NCBI GenBank assembly: GCA_000727475.1
Contig: KL647294.1
Span: 3,369,452-3,433,451 of the forward strand
Origin: Sarcocystis neurona
Taxonomy: Eukaryota; Apicomplexa; Conoidasida; Eucoccidiorida; Sarcocystidae
Direction of reading: 5' to 3'
DNA length: 64,000 nucleotides
In this document: positions 47,513-60,336 of the stretch, one piece after another
How positions within the stretch are numbered: position 1 is the stretch's first letter
Layout: every line of letters begins with the position of its first letter
Made by a program: the position numbers and the translations under genes
Notes under the pieces: model-generated
The model's input: only the letters and a program-made list of their open reading frames with translations
Told to the model about the DNA's origin: nothing
The model's database searches: none

Positions 47513-47947
47513 TTGCTAGAAGGGCCGCTGCCCGACAAGGGACGATTCTTCATTTTATTTGAAGAAGAAATCAGTAGAACCGCTCATTCGGTTGGGGCAT
47601 CGCAGAGAACGGTAGACGAGGCGAACGAAACGAATACCGCGACGTCACGCATGCAGTTCTCAGTGGCAGTCGACAAGTTGGCAGGGCAGGACGGTGTATG
47701 GACACGCCAGCTCATGCGTTCGCCGCGTCAGCAACGGCAGCAGCTACTCTCATACACGTCATCACACGCAAGAGCAAAAGCAGATGCGTCAGCAACGGCA
47801 GCACCAGCAGCAGCAGCATCAGCAGCGGCAGCACCAGCAGCAGCAGCGTCAGCAGCAGCAGGGGCGGCAGCACAGGATTGTTTGCCGTGGACGTTTTTGC
47901 ACGTCCAGTTTTACGTAGAAATGTCGATAATACATATATACATATGA
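47513..47947 (+). CDS. Possible ORF with Ala tract, unknown
   Basis: 144 codons. The N-terminal part is of mixed composition (GASQRTVDEANETNTATSRM, then QFSVAVDKLAGQDGVW), followed by poly-Ala from GCAGCA triplets and a short tail running into TA repeat. No family motif and no clear splice partner. Confidence 0.25.
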   Translation: MLEGPLPDKGRFFILFEEEISRTAHSVGASQRTVDEANETNTATSRMQFSVAVDKLAGQDGVWTRQLMRSPRQQRQQLLSYTSSHARAKADASATAAPAAAASAAAAPAAAASAAAGAAAQDCLPWTFLHVQFYVEMSIIHIYI

Positions 47948-47997
47948 GTATATATCTCGTTCAATGTTGATACACATTGCTTCAAGGGTGACTCCTT

Positions 47998-48200
47998 ATG
48001 TCCTCTTTCTCTTTCGCCATGTTTGTTAGTATGCCTCTCTGTGCATGTGTGTCTCCCTCTCCGTCTCTCTCCCGCTCGTTCGCCTCCCCCGACGCCGTCT
48101 CCCTCTCTTTATCTCTCCGTCTCTCTTATTGTGTCTCCGTCTCCGTCTCCCTCTGTTCGTCTTCTATCTCTTCGTCCCTCTTATTCTCTTCTTTTTCGTG
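47998..48200. repeat. Polypyrimidine CTCT/CCGTCT tract
   Basis: About 200 bases dominated by TCTC, CCGTCTC and CCCTCT on plus. All frames are Ser/Leu/Pro shadows. Confidence 0.8.
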
Positions 48201-48349
48201 TGCAAGTGGACACGGTAGTGTTCATCACTGCTGTATGTATGGGTGAATTTTTGTGCGTAGTGGGTTCTCCCTACCTGCCGCTGAAGGGGACCGTCCTGCA
48301 TCATCACTAGAAGCGCCCTTATTTATGTCGGGCCGTGTCGTTCGCTTCT

Positions 48350-51330
48350 GTCACCGTTAATACATATATACCTATATACATACAAATAGACTGCCGTATC
48401 AACACATATATATATATAGGTGATGTATGTCTATATGTGAATACATACAAGAAGGAACATATACGTAGAGATATGTGAGTCTCTGTGAACAGATACAGGA
48501 TAATAATATGTCGAGTTCATACTGGTAGATCTGTGTGTGGCTGCTGGTGGTGCCGCACATGTGTATGGAACCAGGTTACTCCATATCTACATGTAGACAT
48601 ACCTGCCTACATAATATCCGCCTAGATCGATAGATACCTCTATGTGCTTCTAAATGTGCGTGCCTCTGTGTATTCTTGTGAATCTTCTCTGTCGTACAAA
48701 TCTATACGTAGATGTCTGTTGACAAAGTCCCGCTTCCATTGCACTCAAGGAGCGCACGTACATATATATATATATATAAATAGAGATGTGTATGTATGCG
48801 CGTCTCTCTTTTTCTGCGTAGATACCTGTTCGTGGGGCTATGTACGGGCACACGTGTATGCCCGTCTTCTCTACCGTATTTATGTATCCCTCTCTCCGTA
48901 TCTCTGTATCTTCCCGCACCTCCACCTCTATGTAGAAATTCCTGTCGCCGTGTCCACGTGTGAATCTGTGTGAATCTACTTAACGTATATAAGTGTGTCT
49001 GTATGTTTATTCGTATGTGTGACCCATTAATATACACATCTATCTACAAGGGAGCTCTCGGCGTCTTTCGACGCCTCGGGACGTTCAGGCCACAAGCGGG
49101 GACACGTCCAGCCAATTTTGTATGCATCCGCAGCCGTCACACACACGTACATATGTTCATGCTCGCACGTATGTGTCTGTGCGAGTACACATACAAATAA
49201 GTACAGGAGAAGATACGTTCATATGTGTATATAGATTTAAAGGCCACCACGTCTGACACGAGTAACCTACGCCTCTACATATATACACGTATGCGTCTTC
49301 GGACGAATTAACGCATAAGTCTACGCCAAGCCGTAGTGGAATAGATGCACGCGTGTGTACGTGTTGTCTGCACACGTGTGCCAACACCTAAGATAGAGAT
49401 ACACATAAAAATGAATATATATATATATATGTATATATATGTGTACGTATACGTATATCTCGTAGTTGTCACACCTGCTTTTGTATAGGCGTGTGTACAC
49501 ATGTACGGAGTTGTAAACTGGCGATGTATATACATATACGCGTATATATATACGTATGTGTGTACGTAGACATACACATACACATGTAGATACGAGTGTC
49601 CGTATAACTAGGCAATTACCCTTTAACGCGCACGCACAGACACATCGGCGTGATATATATATATATATATGTATGGACAAAGAGGTATATGTATACATGT
49701 GTATGCGTGTACATGTGTATGAATACGCGTCTTCATATATATTTATGCATGTGTATGTAGTGACTTTGTGTGCAGTTTTATCTGCGGCTGTGCTGTGCGA
49801 TCTTGCAGAGTGCGACCTCCGATGAGGACAAATTACTCGGAACGCCTGATCGACGACTCGGCCTTCGCGTGGATTTCTTTTGGCGACCGCTTTTCTCGAA
49901 GGTAACGACTCTTCGATACGTACAAATAATACATGTCTGCTTGTATAGATAGATATATACATGTGTTGACGTAGAAGCGTGTGTATTTATGGATGTGTGT
50001 TGTTGTACACGGTTCTGCGCAGCAGTGTGAATCTAGATGTATACGCATTTGTATATATATATATATCTATATTCGTATATATACTGCCGTTGTCCAGGTG
50101 TGTATATGGGGGTACGCATGTATTTAGCTATATGTATCAATGTACATTAATAGGGGTGCATCCATCTGTTCAAATGTATACACAGCACACATACATATAC
50201 AGGTGCGTGTGTATACATATGGGCGTAGGTATGAGTAAGCATGCACTTATATATATAGATATATGTGTCTGCTACCAGCGCAGTGCATGTGTCTGTACAC
50301 ACCAGCCTAAATACGTAGATATCTACGCAGACTTATATGCATGCGTGCCGTGTACAGGTATGCCATCACTTTACATGTGCGCATATATATGTATGCATAT
50401 ATATAAATATACTTGTGTATGATGTTTATTCTCCGCATTATGTGCTAAAATGTGTAATCATATACGCGTAAGCATCGCCATTCCATATACGTATATATAT
50501 AGATATAGATACAGATATATAGAGACGTATATATACACGCATATCCACCTAAACATCCGCATCATACATATGTGTCTATATATAGAGAGAGAGATAGAGA
50601 GAGGTAGGTAGATAGATAGACGTAGGTATACATATATATATATATATATATGTAGAGAGAGACCCACCTACGCGTGATATACGTACGCGACATCTTGCCG
50701 AGCGCATACGTGTGCAGCGGTGTCAAAGCAGGGACAATATGTGTACACATACGCACATGTGCACGTATGTATACTCGCGTAGCGAAAATTTGTCTACGCT
50801 ACGGTGTTAAGAAGGACGTTGAAACGTGCAGGTACTCGTGAACGATTATACGCGTGCGCGGCTATGTGGCCATGCAAATAACTACGCTCAACAGGGCTTT
50901 TGTATTCCTAGCGGGTCACGAGGAAGGCAGTCTGTTGCTGCACCATTTTACGGATATACACGTAGGAGTGAATCTACGTATATACTCGTGTCCATTTGTA
51001 TATGAGTATAGATACATGTATTATATGCATGTATACCCGATCACACCCATACCTATAGAGGTGTACATGCATGTAGATAACGTCTGTACATAGATACAGC
51101 TACAGAAACATTCACATTCCCGTATGAAGAAACGTCGCTATTTGCCCAGGTACGTGTGGTTCTTGTTACACCTGTGATACGCGTATGGCGACGAGTACAT
51201 GGAGAATATGTGGGCAGACTGTAGAGAGAGATAAATAGGTGTACAGTTACGTATGCGTGTTCACGCACACGTCTACGTACACGTCAGGCAAATACGATTA
51301 GGTTTCTGCATGTGAAGATGGAGGCGTGTT
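48350..51330. repeat. TGTATA/TA microsatellite region
   Basis: A further 3 kb of ACATATG/TGTATA-type repeat, including (TA)n runs at about 49415-49440 and 50630-50650 and TAGATAGA at 50590-50625. No coding signal. Confidence 0.75.
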
Positions 51331-52290
51331 CTCGACCCTGATGGCCGCCGAATGGGGTAGACCTTTCTCTGGCAGAAGAAAATGGCTGCAGAGTTTCCTG
51401 AAGTTCAGCAAAATAAGACACCTCGGTATATACGTATGTACTGGTGTGTGTCTGTTTTCTGTTGCATACACGTATACACGCGTAGGTGTACTACACTTAA
51501 AAAGACCAGATGTTTCTCGCTACGATATTCAGACCAGCGTAGTCCACGATTTGTGTGTAGTAAACCACATACAAAGTTGTTTATATGTGTGTGTCATCAT
51601 GTGAAGTTGCCCGTACTTCCACGCAGTGGACACACACACATAGTTGTCCACAAAGAAGATACTGGGGCAGTGCCACTTTCCTCGCCTTTCTTGCCTTCTA
51701 TCGGTTTCGTGTGACTAGACAATCTTCGTACTGCGTGAAGACGCCGAGCGTACCACGCCGGGGGAGGTGGTTTTTTGAGTCTCCCTCGTCAAGACGCAGA
51801 ACCTACCACGCCGCGGGAGGCGGTTCTTTCAGTCTCCGTCTCCCCTCTTTACTAAGGACACACCCTCAACCGAGGGGCGTTCCGCTGACATGATTTCTTG
51901 CTCTTTTCTGTTTTTCGTATGTATCTCAAAAAGGGCGGATTACCTGCAGTGTTCCCGTGTGCAGGGCCACCTGCCAGATTTTTCCTGAAGATAGTTTCTT
52001 CGTCGCACGGATCTGCTGTCCATCTCCTCCCTCCGAGCCTCCGGCGCCCGCCTCTTCACGCATGTTTTTGTACACGTTCTACCTGCCTCTGGTGCGGACC
52101 TCACCAACGATGTCGAGTTGCTTCCGTCCTTTGCAGCAGCGCCCCGTGCCGCGTTGTCTGAAGTTGGTTACACGTTTGCGCTTCGGCACGATGTTGTTTG
52201 TATTCTCCTCATTGTGGGGCCGTCAAATACCTGGACCGCGTGCGTATCTCCTGCTTCTTTTTTCCGTAAAGAATAAGACGTACGCATAAA
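51331..52290. other. Semi-unique stretch with exon-like fragments
   Basis: It contains a 53-bp tandem duplication (51751-51860). From 51993 to 52284 the plus frame without an ATG reads as continuous protein (LFTHVFVHVLPASGADLTND ... ELLPSFAAAPRAALSEVGYT ... FALRHDVVCILLIVGPSN) ending at TAA. The minus strand also reads plausibly (IRATKKLSSGKIWQVALHTG, then a CTGCAG|GTAATC donor). The strand is unresolved, and no family is recognised. Confidence 0.3.
51751..51860. repeat. 53-bp tandem duplication
   Basis: TACCACGCCGGGGGAGGTGG at 51751 and TACCACGCCGCGGGAGGCGG at 51804, each followed by a TT-rich run and AGTCTCC. Confidence 0.85.
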
Positions 52291-52699
52291 TGTACATATA
52301 TATATATGTATAGGTGCGTACAATGGGCGCACACATACGCACATACGCACGTACATACATGTGTCTGAATGTATCTATGTGTGTATATGTGTATGTATAT
52401 ATACACGTGTATAGGTTTGCACATGCGAGTGTTCGAACAGGTATGCGTCCGTTTTAACACGCATGTATCTGCGTGTGGCTCCATGCGTATAGATAGCTAC
52501 AGATGGCTGCAGACACACACGTGTCTATATCTGTACATGTGTACACGTGTGTGTATATTTGTTTACTTTCGAATAGGACTGTATAATAGTGCGTTCACGA
52601 ACATACTTACCTTTTAATTGTACATCTACACGTATGTATGGGCGCTTGAGCCTGCCGACATCATCTTCCTACGACGGTTCAGACTGTTAGTCTATAACC

Positions 52700-52892
52700 T
52701 CGTAGTGTGTGCACGCCGATCTCCCGAGCTTCCTTGGTCTGCCTGATTTCTTTCGCTTCCTTCAATTTCTTCCACTCAGGCGGCGTAGAACCGCTGAAGC
52801 AACGCGCGGCGGAGAAGGTTTCTCCTGCATTAATTTTTTCCTGCCTCAAGTTGTTCGCGACTTTTTCGCACTCCTCTTGTGTGAGTCGTCAG
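52700..52892 (-). CDS. Exon-like segment of unknown minus-strand gene
   Basis: The minus frame has no ATG near its start but reads as strongly protein-like sequence: LTQEECEKVANNLRQEKINA, GETFSAARCFSGSTPPEW and KKLKEAKEIRQTKEAREIG. The plus shadow is Phe/Leu/Arg-rich, as expected of an antisense frame. The C-x3-N-x2-R spacing loosely recalls the N-terminal helix of Eimeria TA4-type surface antigens (SAG family), but the remaining SAG landmarks are not found nearby, so this is only a suggestion. It could be an exon of an intact gene or a gene fragment. Confidence 0.35.
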
Positions 52893-55800
52893 ATGACGCA
52901 GACGCAGGAGTCAGATAACTTTCTATAAGTTCTTGACTAGCCGCGTCCTCCTGTCCACATGTGTGTACAACCTAATCTACCCCTGTACATCTGCGGTACA
53001 CGTGCTTGTCAGTACATGTCAATATGTATAGTGTATACGCGCATGTGCATGCGTATACGTATACATTCAACCAAGCGCGTGTATGGTGTGGTTAGTGTTG
53101 TTCGGTTATTGAAAACACCGAAGTGTGCACGTACTTCTGACCCGTGAGCAAAATTGACACACGTGCTGCGCTTACTGGGTTGCATTCTTCTAGAGTTTGG
53201 GCCTCTGACCAGAATCTGTTTTCGCGAACGTGCCGGGTGTATCTGCGTACACATGCAGCTATATACTTGTATACATTTGTGTCTGTGTGCATGTGTGCGC
53301 GGATATTCGTATGCGTATATTTGGTGTATGGTACGCTCACATCCACAAGTGAACAGAGTTAATGTGTGCGGCGATGCAACAATGGCGGCGTTGTTCATAC
53401 TTCTTGTGGACGATTGTCTGTGCAGTCCCCGTCGTCGTAGATGCATTTTCGTGAAGAAGTGACTAGCCCCGACTTCCCTGGATGTTGTGTGTATCCTGTG
53501 CTATGGTTGACTCTGTAAGACACTCTTGGCGTAGCGGTGAGTGTGCGTACAGCTTATTCCCCTACCTGGTGGCACGCCATTATCTGTCTTCACTCAGGTA
53601 TCGATGATGTGTGCACGTCTTGCAACTCTGTACGCATGAAAATCCCGGCAATCGACGGTCTGAGTAGAGCGCTCAATCGGAGGTGTCTGTCAGTCGCGTA
53701 GTTGGCGGTGTCTGTACACCTGATACTGCGTGACGTCCTAGAGCGTGTAACACGCGTGTGTAGTTAACCACTAGCATGTGTGCACGCTGTGCGATAGTTG
53801 AACACAGACATACTGCCGATGTCAGCTACATTCACGCCGTACTCGATTATACACGTACGTTGTGCCACTAGATATGTATGTCCTGCCAGGATTTTTGGTC
53901 ACCATGTGTTTCAGCTGGATTTTTGTCGTGGTTCGGAAATAACTGACGAAAGTCGCCGTAACTTATTGTTTACGTATGTTTTGGAAGTGTCGGTTTATGT
54001 CCTGTAGGTATCGCTCTGTGTCTGTCACGGAGATGGTGGGCTGCACGAACACGTTGTAGTTTGGTATACATGCACGTCGTGTCCTGGGGACGTATGTGCG
54101 CACTGCTCATAATGCTGCTCACTTCGAGCGTATGTATGAAGGTGCTGCTGTCTCCCTGTTGTAGAGATTTCGCGGTGGTAGTGTTTGCTGCCGCTTGAGG
54201 TTACGCGCGCCGTGTAATTGTTGGCTTACGTACAGCATCTGGCAGGTGGCTGCGGCTGTGTTGCACAACGTGAGATGTGCTCGAAAACGATGCAGTAAAG
54301 GGGAACATACATATCGCGCAAGCGCCTTGCTCGGCGTTACCTACCACTGCATGGGACTGCGTACGCTGCGCGCAAAGTTGCTGGCGTATTTCCACCAAAT
54401 GGGTCTCTGTGCGTGTGTGTGTGTCGTGCACTTTTATGTATGCATGCCCACCAGCTGGGTGTCTTCGAACAACATGTGGCGGCGTGAGTACTTCGTTGTA
54501 GGCGGTCACGCTGTGTACGAAAGGCTTTGTGGCTTACTAGTAGTGAGGAAGGGACGTGACTGTCTCACGGGCGTCTGAATTAGGCTTCGCGTGTGTTCAG
54601 GCGTACTCTTGTAGCACTCGATTCACACACAGATACCCGCGTCGAGAAGCACACATGTACGTAACTGTCTAGGCAGGTAAACTAAAAAAAGCCTAATAGA
54701 GCGAAACATACAAATTTTACGGTGTTACGTAGGAGGTACAGGTAAATAAGTCGGTGTGTTGACACACGTGTCAAAAATTAAGATTCTGACGTGCCGTGCG
54801 GCAGCCACAACCAGAGCAAGAGAGACGCCCGGCCTCCCCGCCGGCGTTTGCAGTACACAACCGTCGGCACCCGAGTATATGACACGGCGTAGTCCACACT
54901 CAATTTCGTGTCTGCCAATCTCTTGCTGGGTGCTCTTTTCTTCTGTTTTCCGTTTTTCAACCAGAAAGGAAGCCGGAGAAGATTTTGCGACTAACCGAAC
55001 GCCTGATGCGTACGTCGAGCGACTTCGGTTACAACATTTGCAACCTCGTGGTCACGCCGCTTCTAGTGGCACATCTTCTGCTGCTATAGCAGGCCATCCG
55101 ACATTCTTCCTCTCGACTCTTCATATGCACCTCTTCACATCGGATACCTCTCTTCTTGTCTTGTGAAAACCCGTTCAGGCTTTCTGCAGTTGTATACTGC
55201 GGACGTTTATTGCGTCAGTGCCTCACCGCGACATCGCCAGCAGGTTCGTATTCAGCAGTTCACCTTGGTCACCATCTACAGTGTTTGTTACGAATGTGCA
55301 TACGCTCCCACATACGAATGTGTGTGCTTACGCATTTTCACATGCAAGGATGCCTTTGGGCGTTTATGTGCACACGTATGTGGCAGCGTTGTAGTCCTGA
55401 CCATAACCTCGGTTCCCCACTGCTCAAGCATTGAGTAGTACTTTTGTTCTTATGAGTGAGATCCATACGAACCTCGTTCACGCTATGGTCCCGACGACAC
55501 AGGAAACTTTAGTGTCTACGCGTTGAGTTTACCTCTAAACTGTTTGAAAGTTAACGCCTACGCGTCAAATTTACCTGTGGACTCTTCTTCCGGATGGTAA
55601 GAGGCCGCCGCTGACCGCAGAAGAAATTTACATTTCTTTTCCCTGTTAATGTATTGTTCCGAGTAGGAAAATGTAAAACGGGCGAAATGTACGTCTGTTT
55701 CGTACCGATGTTCACAGCTGTGTATTGGCAAGTGGATAAGCCTCCGCACGCTCGTTCATTTGCATCGCGTCGTGATCCTCACATCACCGTGCGCACACCA

Positions 55801-57032
55801 GTAAACCGGACGGGTGATACACTTCACGAGCTGCAGCTCCTTGCACCATAAAATTCATGCGCGATACACTTTTGTAGTTCCTCACTCCTGCACACAGATG
55901 CTAATTCTGTTTTGAGCAGGAGATCTGCTTCGAGAAGTCGCCTGCTTCCTGGAAGTTCGATAAATACGTAGGCTGATGGAAAGCGGTGACTCGCTGGCTT
56001 CGAGCCAAGAAAGCGGACGTGACGCCATGGCCCCAAGATCAGCTCAGTTTACGTGGTGGTTCACGTGGCTGCGTGTGGAACGTTACAACAACTCCAGATC
56101 CCTTGCAGATTACTTGATAAGACGTGGACAGACTGTAGTTCGACTTTCTGGACCTGTTTCTTAGTGTTTTGTCTAAATGCTAGTTGCATGCAGCTTCCCC
56201 GCAAATGCTGCTCAGGGCAGCGCCGGTCTACTCCGGTCTTCCTGGATCGTGCCGGTTCTGAACAAAGTGCCACAAATAAGCATCCCTTCTGTTTTCATAC
56301 ACAGAAGGAGGCTGACGCTGTCCTACACGTCTATAGCACGCTTCGAAGCAGATTCCACCAGTGAAGTTCTGTTCCAGCATTTACTTTACGTGCATCCCTT
56401 CTTCGCGTGGTTTCAGTGAAGAACGTATCCTGCGAGCGTGGCACATACCGGACCGCAACTGCGTGTACGCTGTCTCACTAGCGGAATTTCAGTTCCACCG
56501 TTCTGAATCCACCTTCCTCCGCTCTGTGAACGCGCTTCGAGACGCGTCGAACTCACAAAGCATGACGTGCTTCCGCTGCCTGCAATGCGTGCCGTGCCTT
56601 GCGTAAGTTCCTGGGGAAGAGGGGACCAGTTCTTACGTTGTTTACCCCTGGACGTCCGGTGGCTGTGCCTACGTGTAGCTTTTTGCCATTGTCTATTCGT
56701 TATTGAGACGAAGTGTCTCATGCGGTGCTGCTTGCTTCAAAGATTGTGGACCGGGTGAGATGAGGAAATGCCACCACGCTTGCTCCAAAAGTGAACGGTT
56801 AGCTGCAGTGCGCCACACCTCATAACGCCTCCCAGACGAAGTGTCTTGCCGTATTTAGGGCTTTTGAATTGGTCTATGGGGGCGTGGAATGGTCTTGGGC
56901 TCAGTTCCGCTGTTGGATATCTCCAAACCTGCCAAAAAGCCCCGGGAGGAACACACAGCTTGACTGCACAGTGCTCACGTGTCACGGGGCGAAAGTCCTC
57001 TTACACTTTACGGGGTTAATTCGGATTGACAC

Positions 57033-57175
57033 GCAGAGAGGTACACGTGTAAGTAGATTTATGTCAGCCAACGTTGTAAAATATCTGACCGCGGCTTCGT
57101 TCAGACTAATTTGCAGAGTGATACACATGTGAAGGGATTTATGTCAGCCAACGTAGTAAAATATCGGATCGCGGG
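57033..57175. repeat. 80-bp tandem duplication
   Basis: GCAGAG at 57033 and 57113. Each leads into TTTATGTCAGCCAACGT and GTAAAATATC, followed by GA.CGCGG. Confidence 0.85.
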
Positions 57176-57963
57176 TGTACCCCTTTCCACTCCATCTACC
57201 GCATCTATGAGCACATCGATGTATGTGCGGGAGAAACGCGCTGTTGAAGACTCCGAAACCAATAAAGGGACAGGCAAGCCGGTGGTCAATGTATCGGGTG
57301 GTTTCAAGTTCGCGAGGTTGGCGCTCTGAGGGCTTGTTGGCTCCCCACCGTCGCGGCCACACGTGCTGCACCTCGTCATATGCACATTTGTGGGGTATCG
57401 TAAGGCGGTACTATAGGACAGGCATTTGACCCGGCAGCCCCCTTGTCCAGCGCCAACTCTCGTATAATGGCGCGCTGGTCCGCTTCACATAATGAAAAAG
57501 GATGCGCATATGATTAGAGTGCTTCATATCTGGATGTGTGGAGGTCGGCGCACTCCCTTGACAAGGGCGTACGCAGCGGCACAGCACGAAGGCCCGTTCG
57601 TGTCAATGACAAGATAGATATCCTACCGTTCTGCTCGAGTCTGGCGTGAGTCGTCGAGCTAAACGGCAAATGGTAGCTACACGTGAACTGACAAATTGTA
57701 TCTCTTCGTGGATAAACAGTTTACTGTAGGGCAGCAGCAGCAGCAGCTGACTTTGCGGTCGTGGCAATACCTGAGGCGGTACATGTGCGAGCGTGTGGCG
57801 CAGTGGCGTCTAGAACGAGCTGGAAGGGTGTAGAGTAGTGGTTGGGGTGGTACGAATCCCAATCATACTGCCGTTGCTGGCAAGGAGCAACAAGACCATC
57901 TGCACTTGTATGGTTAAAGTGTCGTGGGAGTTCGGAAGACGGAACGGTAGGACGAAACAGTTG

Positions 57964-58050
57964 TAGTGGAACGTTTAATGTCCAGTGCAGGGTTCCTCAG
58001 TGATTGTAATGGAACGTTTTATGTCCAGTGCAGGGTTCCTGAGTGAAGAG
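57964..58050. repeat. 43-bp tandem duplication
   Basis: TGGAACGTTTAATGTCCAGT at 57967 and TGGAACGTTTTATGTCCAGT at 58010. Both continue GCAGGGTTCCT. Confidence 0.9.
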
Positions 58051-59910
58051 TGTTGGTGTACGTCTCCGCATCTCTCACCGCGGTTGCACTTTCAGGTAGC
58101 CGCTGCGGACACTGGGGTACTGCTGGTCTGGCGTTGAAGATACTACTAGAGAGCTGCCGGCGCCACCGCGCTAGTACCACTGGTGGTGTTGCTTCGTGTC
58201 CAGTAACATCTACTGTGCGGGACGTCACTGTTATTCAGTATGCTTCGGTCATGGCTTGTGTCCCCACTTCGTTTTTGAGTGTTTCGAACAGGTTGATGAC
58301 TGCTTGAGCCCCTATGAGCGTGGCATGTTGCAATCCTCAGATGCGGCTGTTCCTTCCACAACCGTGGATGCGGTCCCAATTACGACACGAGCAGGCAGCT
58401 GCTGTGCAGACTGCTGGGATAACCGCGGAACTGACCGCCGGTGTTGGTCGCCGCCACGGCTGTTGTTGCTGTGGCTGCCCGGGATCACGCCACTATCGTA
58501 GACCCGCTGCTCCCGCAGCGGATCCTCCTGTTTCCGCTGCGCGGGCGTGCCCCTTACTTCCGTTTTGAAAGCAGACCTCTTTGCCACGTCAGCTGCCTTC
58601 ATCTGCCACAGGCAAAGTTCTCTTCTTTGTGAATAACCCATCGTACTTTTGTCGCTGCTATACATGAGAAGGGCAAATTACGTGTTTTCGCGGTGGAGTG
58701 ACCGTGCTTCAGTGGGTTTCCCGCGAGAGACACGAAGGGACAGGACACAATGACGACCAGGAGAGACAGAGACGAGACTTTTTATTGTCGTCGAATTATA
58801 TCCATCCATAAATAGCTGTTAATGAGTAATACCTGCGCACATGAAAAGTCGTTGAGAAACGCAGAATGGGACACCCGTGTCGAAAAGACGAAAGGAATAC
58901 AACTGAGCCCCAGTGGAAATGGAAAACCGGGGGAGCTGCAGTGCAGATCTTGGCTGGTAGTTCGTGTGTGCGCCCTTTGTTTTAACGGTCGACTGGAGAT
59001 AAACGAATAGATGCGTACCGCTTCTGGGCTGTGGGATCTGCCAGATCAATGACTTTCACACCGAATGTTAGCTCTGGTGGTAATGGTTGAATAGATGTCG
59101 CGGGGCGCCCACACGTGACCGTCTGTTCCCGTGTAGTTTCGTAGATGGTCTGACGTGGCATCTGTATTGAAGGTTATGACTGGCACTGGCAGCAGGTCAT
59201 TTTGCTGTACGTTGTGTGCTACACGGTTAAATATGCGGTGGAACGATACGCGAAGTTACAGCGGGTGCTCTATCGTTACATGCGGCCACTGTCAGGATAT
59301 AGATGCTGGGAGCATACGCTTCGTACGGTTGTAGACCACCACGTACACGCCGCACAGGAAAAATTTGTCGAAATGACTGCCGACTTAGCTGTGAGTGGAA
59401 AAATATGTAGGTACCTGGTACACTGTAACATTAAGAATGTAGACGCTACGATGTCCTGGGGCGCGCTCCATCAGGGTAGACTATCGCGTAAATGAGTACA
59501 CTATCATACAGACCGCAGTTCCGGCGCTGCAAGTGGGAGAAGAGTGCGTGGATTGCCTGGGCATGTGTGTTGGCACAGGACGAGCAGAAATTCCGCAGTA
59601 GATGTGTGCCTAGAAATGTGCGATTATTCGCAGCTGTGTGCGTATGCACTGGGCGTCTAGACGTCTGCTTTCTCCTCCGTAGAAAGGTGGGGTATCCTGC
59701 ATTACTATACGGACGCGACGTATGAGCATTCCGTCGACGCTGGCGAGTGGAGCGTGTCGCAAACACAGATTTGTACTATCGTCTTGTGGTAGAGTATGTT
59801 TAGTGACCAACTCGCGCACGTGTGGCAGCAAAAGACGAGGCGACCATAAAACTCCAGTGAGATGAACGCCATGTTGAGCGTCTGCCTTTTGCAGGTAGAC
59901 ACGTAAAAGT

Positions 59911-60336
59911 GTGATTCACACGTAAGTGTATAGATACACATATAATATGTACACATGCGTGCGTAAACGCAGGCATGTGAAAAGGTGATACACACGTAAG
60001 TGTATAGATAACATATATGTACATGTGTGTGCGTAAGCGCAGAGTACCGCGTGCTGTTGGCGTAAACCTCCAGAGGCGTGGAAACCGACTGGTTATACCA
60101 TCCCTAAAGTAAAACAGAGTAGATGGCGGGTATAAATTAATGTGTCATAATCCGAGCTCGATACACACGTAAGTGTATTTAGGTAACATGTATGTTCATG
60201 TGTGTGCGTAAGCGCAGAGTACCGCATGCTGTTGGCGTAAACCTCCAGAGGCGTGAAAACCGACTGGTTATACCATCCATAAAATAAAACAGAGTAGATG
60301 GCGGGTATAAATTAATGTGTCATTATCCGAGCTCGT
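59911..60336. repeat. 173-bp tandem repeat, two full copies plus a partial third
   Basis: Full copies at 59987-60159 and 60160-60336 are nearly identical. They share ACACGTAAGTGTAT, GCGTAAGCGCAGAGTACCGC, CTGTTGGCGTAAACCTCCAG, TGGCGGGTATAAATTAATGT and CCGAGCTC. A diverged partial copy of the first 60-70 bases precedes them at about 59911-59980. No open frame spans a unit. Confidence 0.9.

Noticed and set aside
57841..57870. GGTACGAATCCC, resembling a tRNA T-loop
   Set aside because: The T-loop consensus GTTCGA is not met, and no acceptor stem or anticodon arm can be folded around it.
59987..60336. 173-bp repeats considered as a CRISPR-like or rRNA/tRNA array
   Set aside because: Only two full direct copies, no repeat-spacer structure, no tRNA box B or 5S-like sequence. 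The host is eukaryotic.
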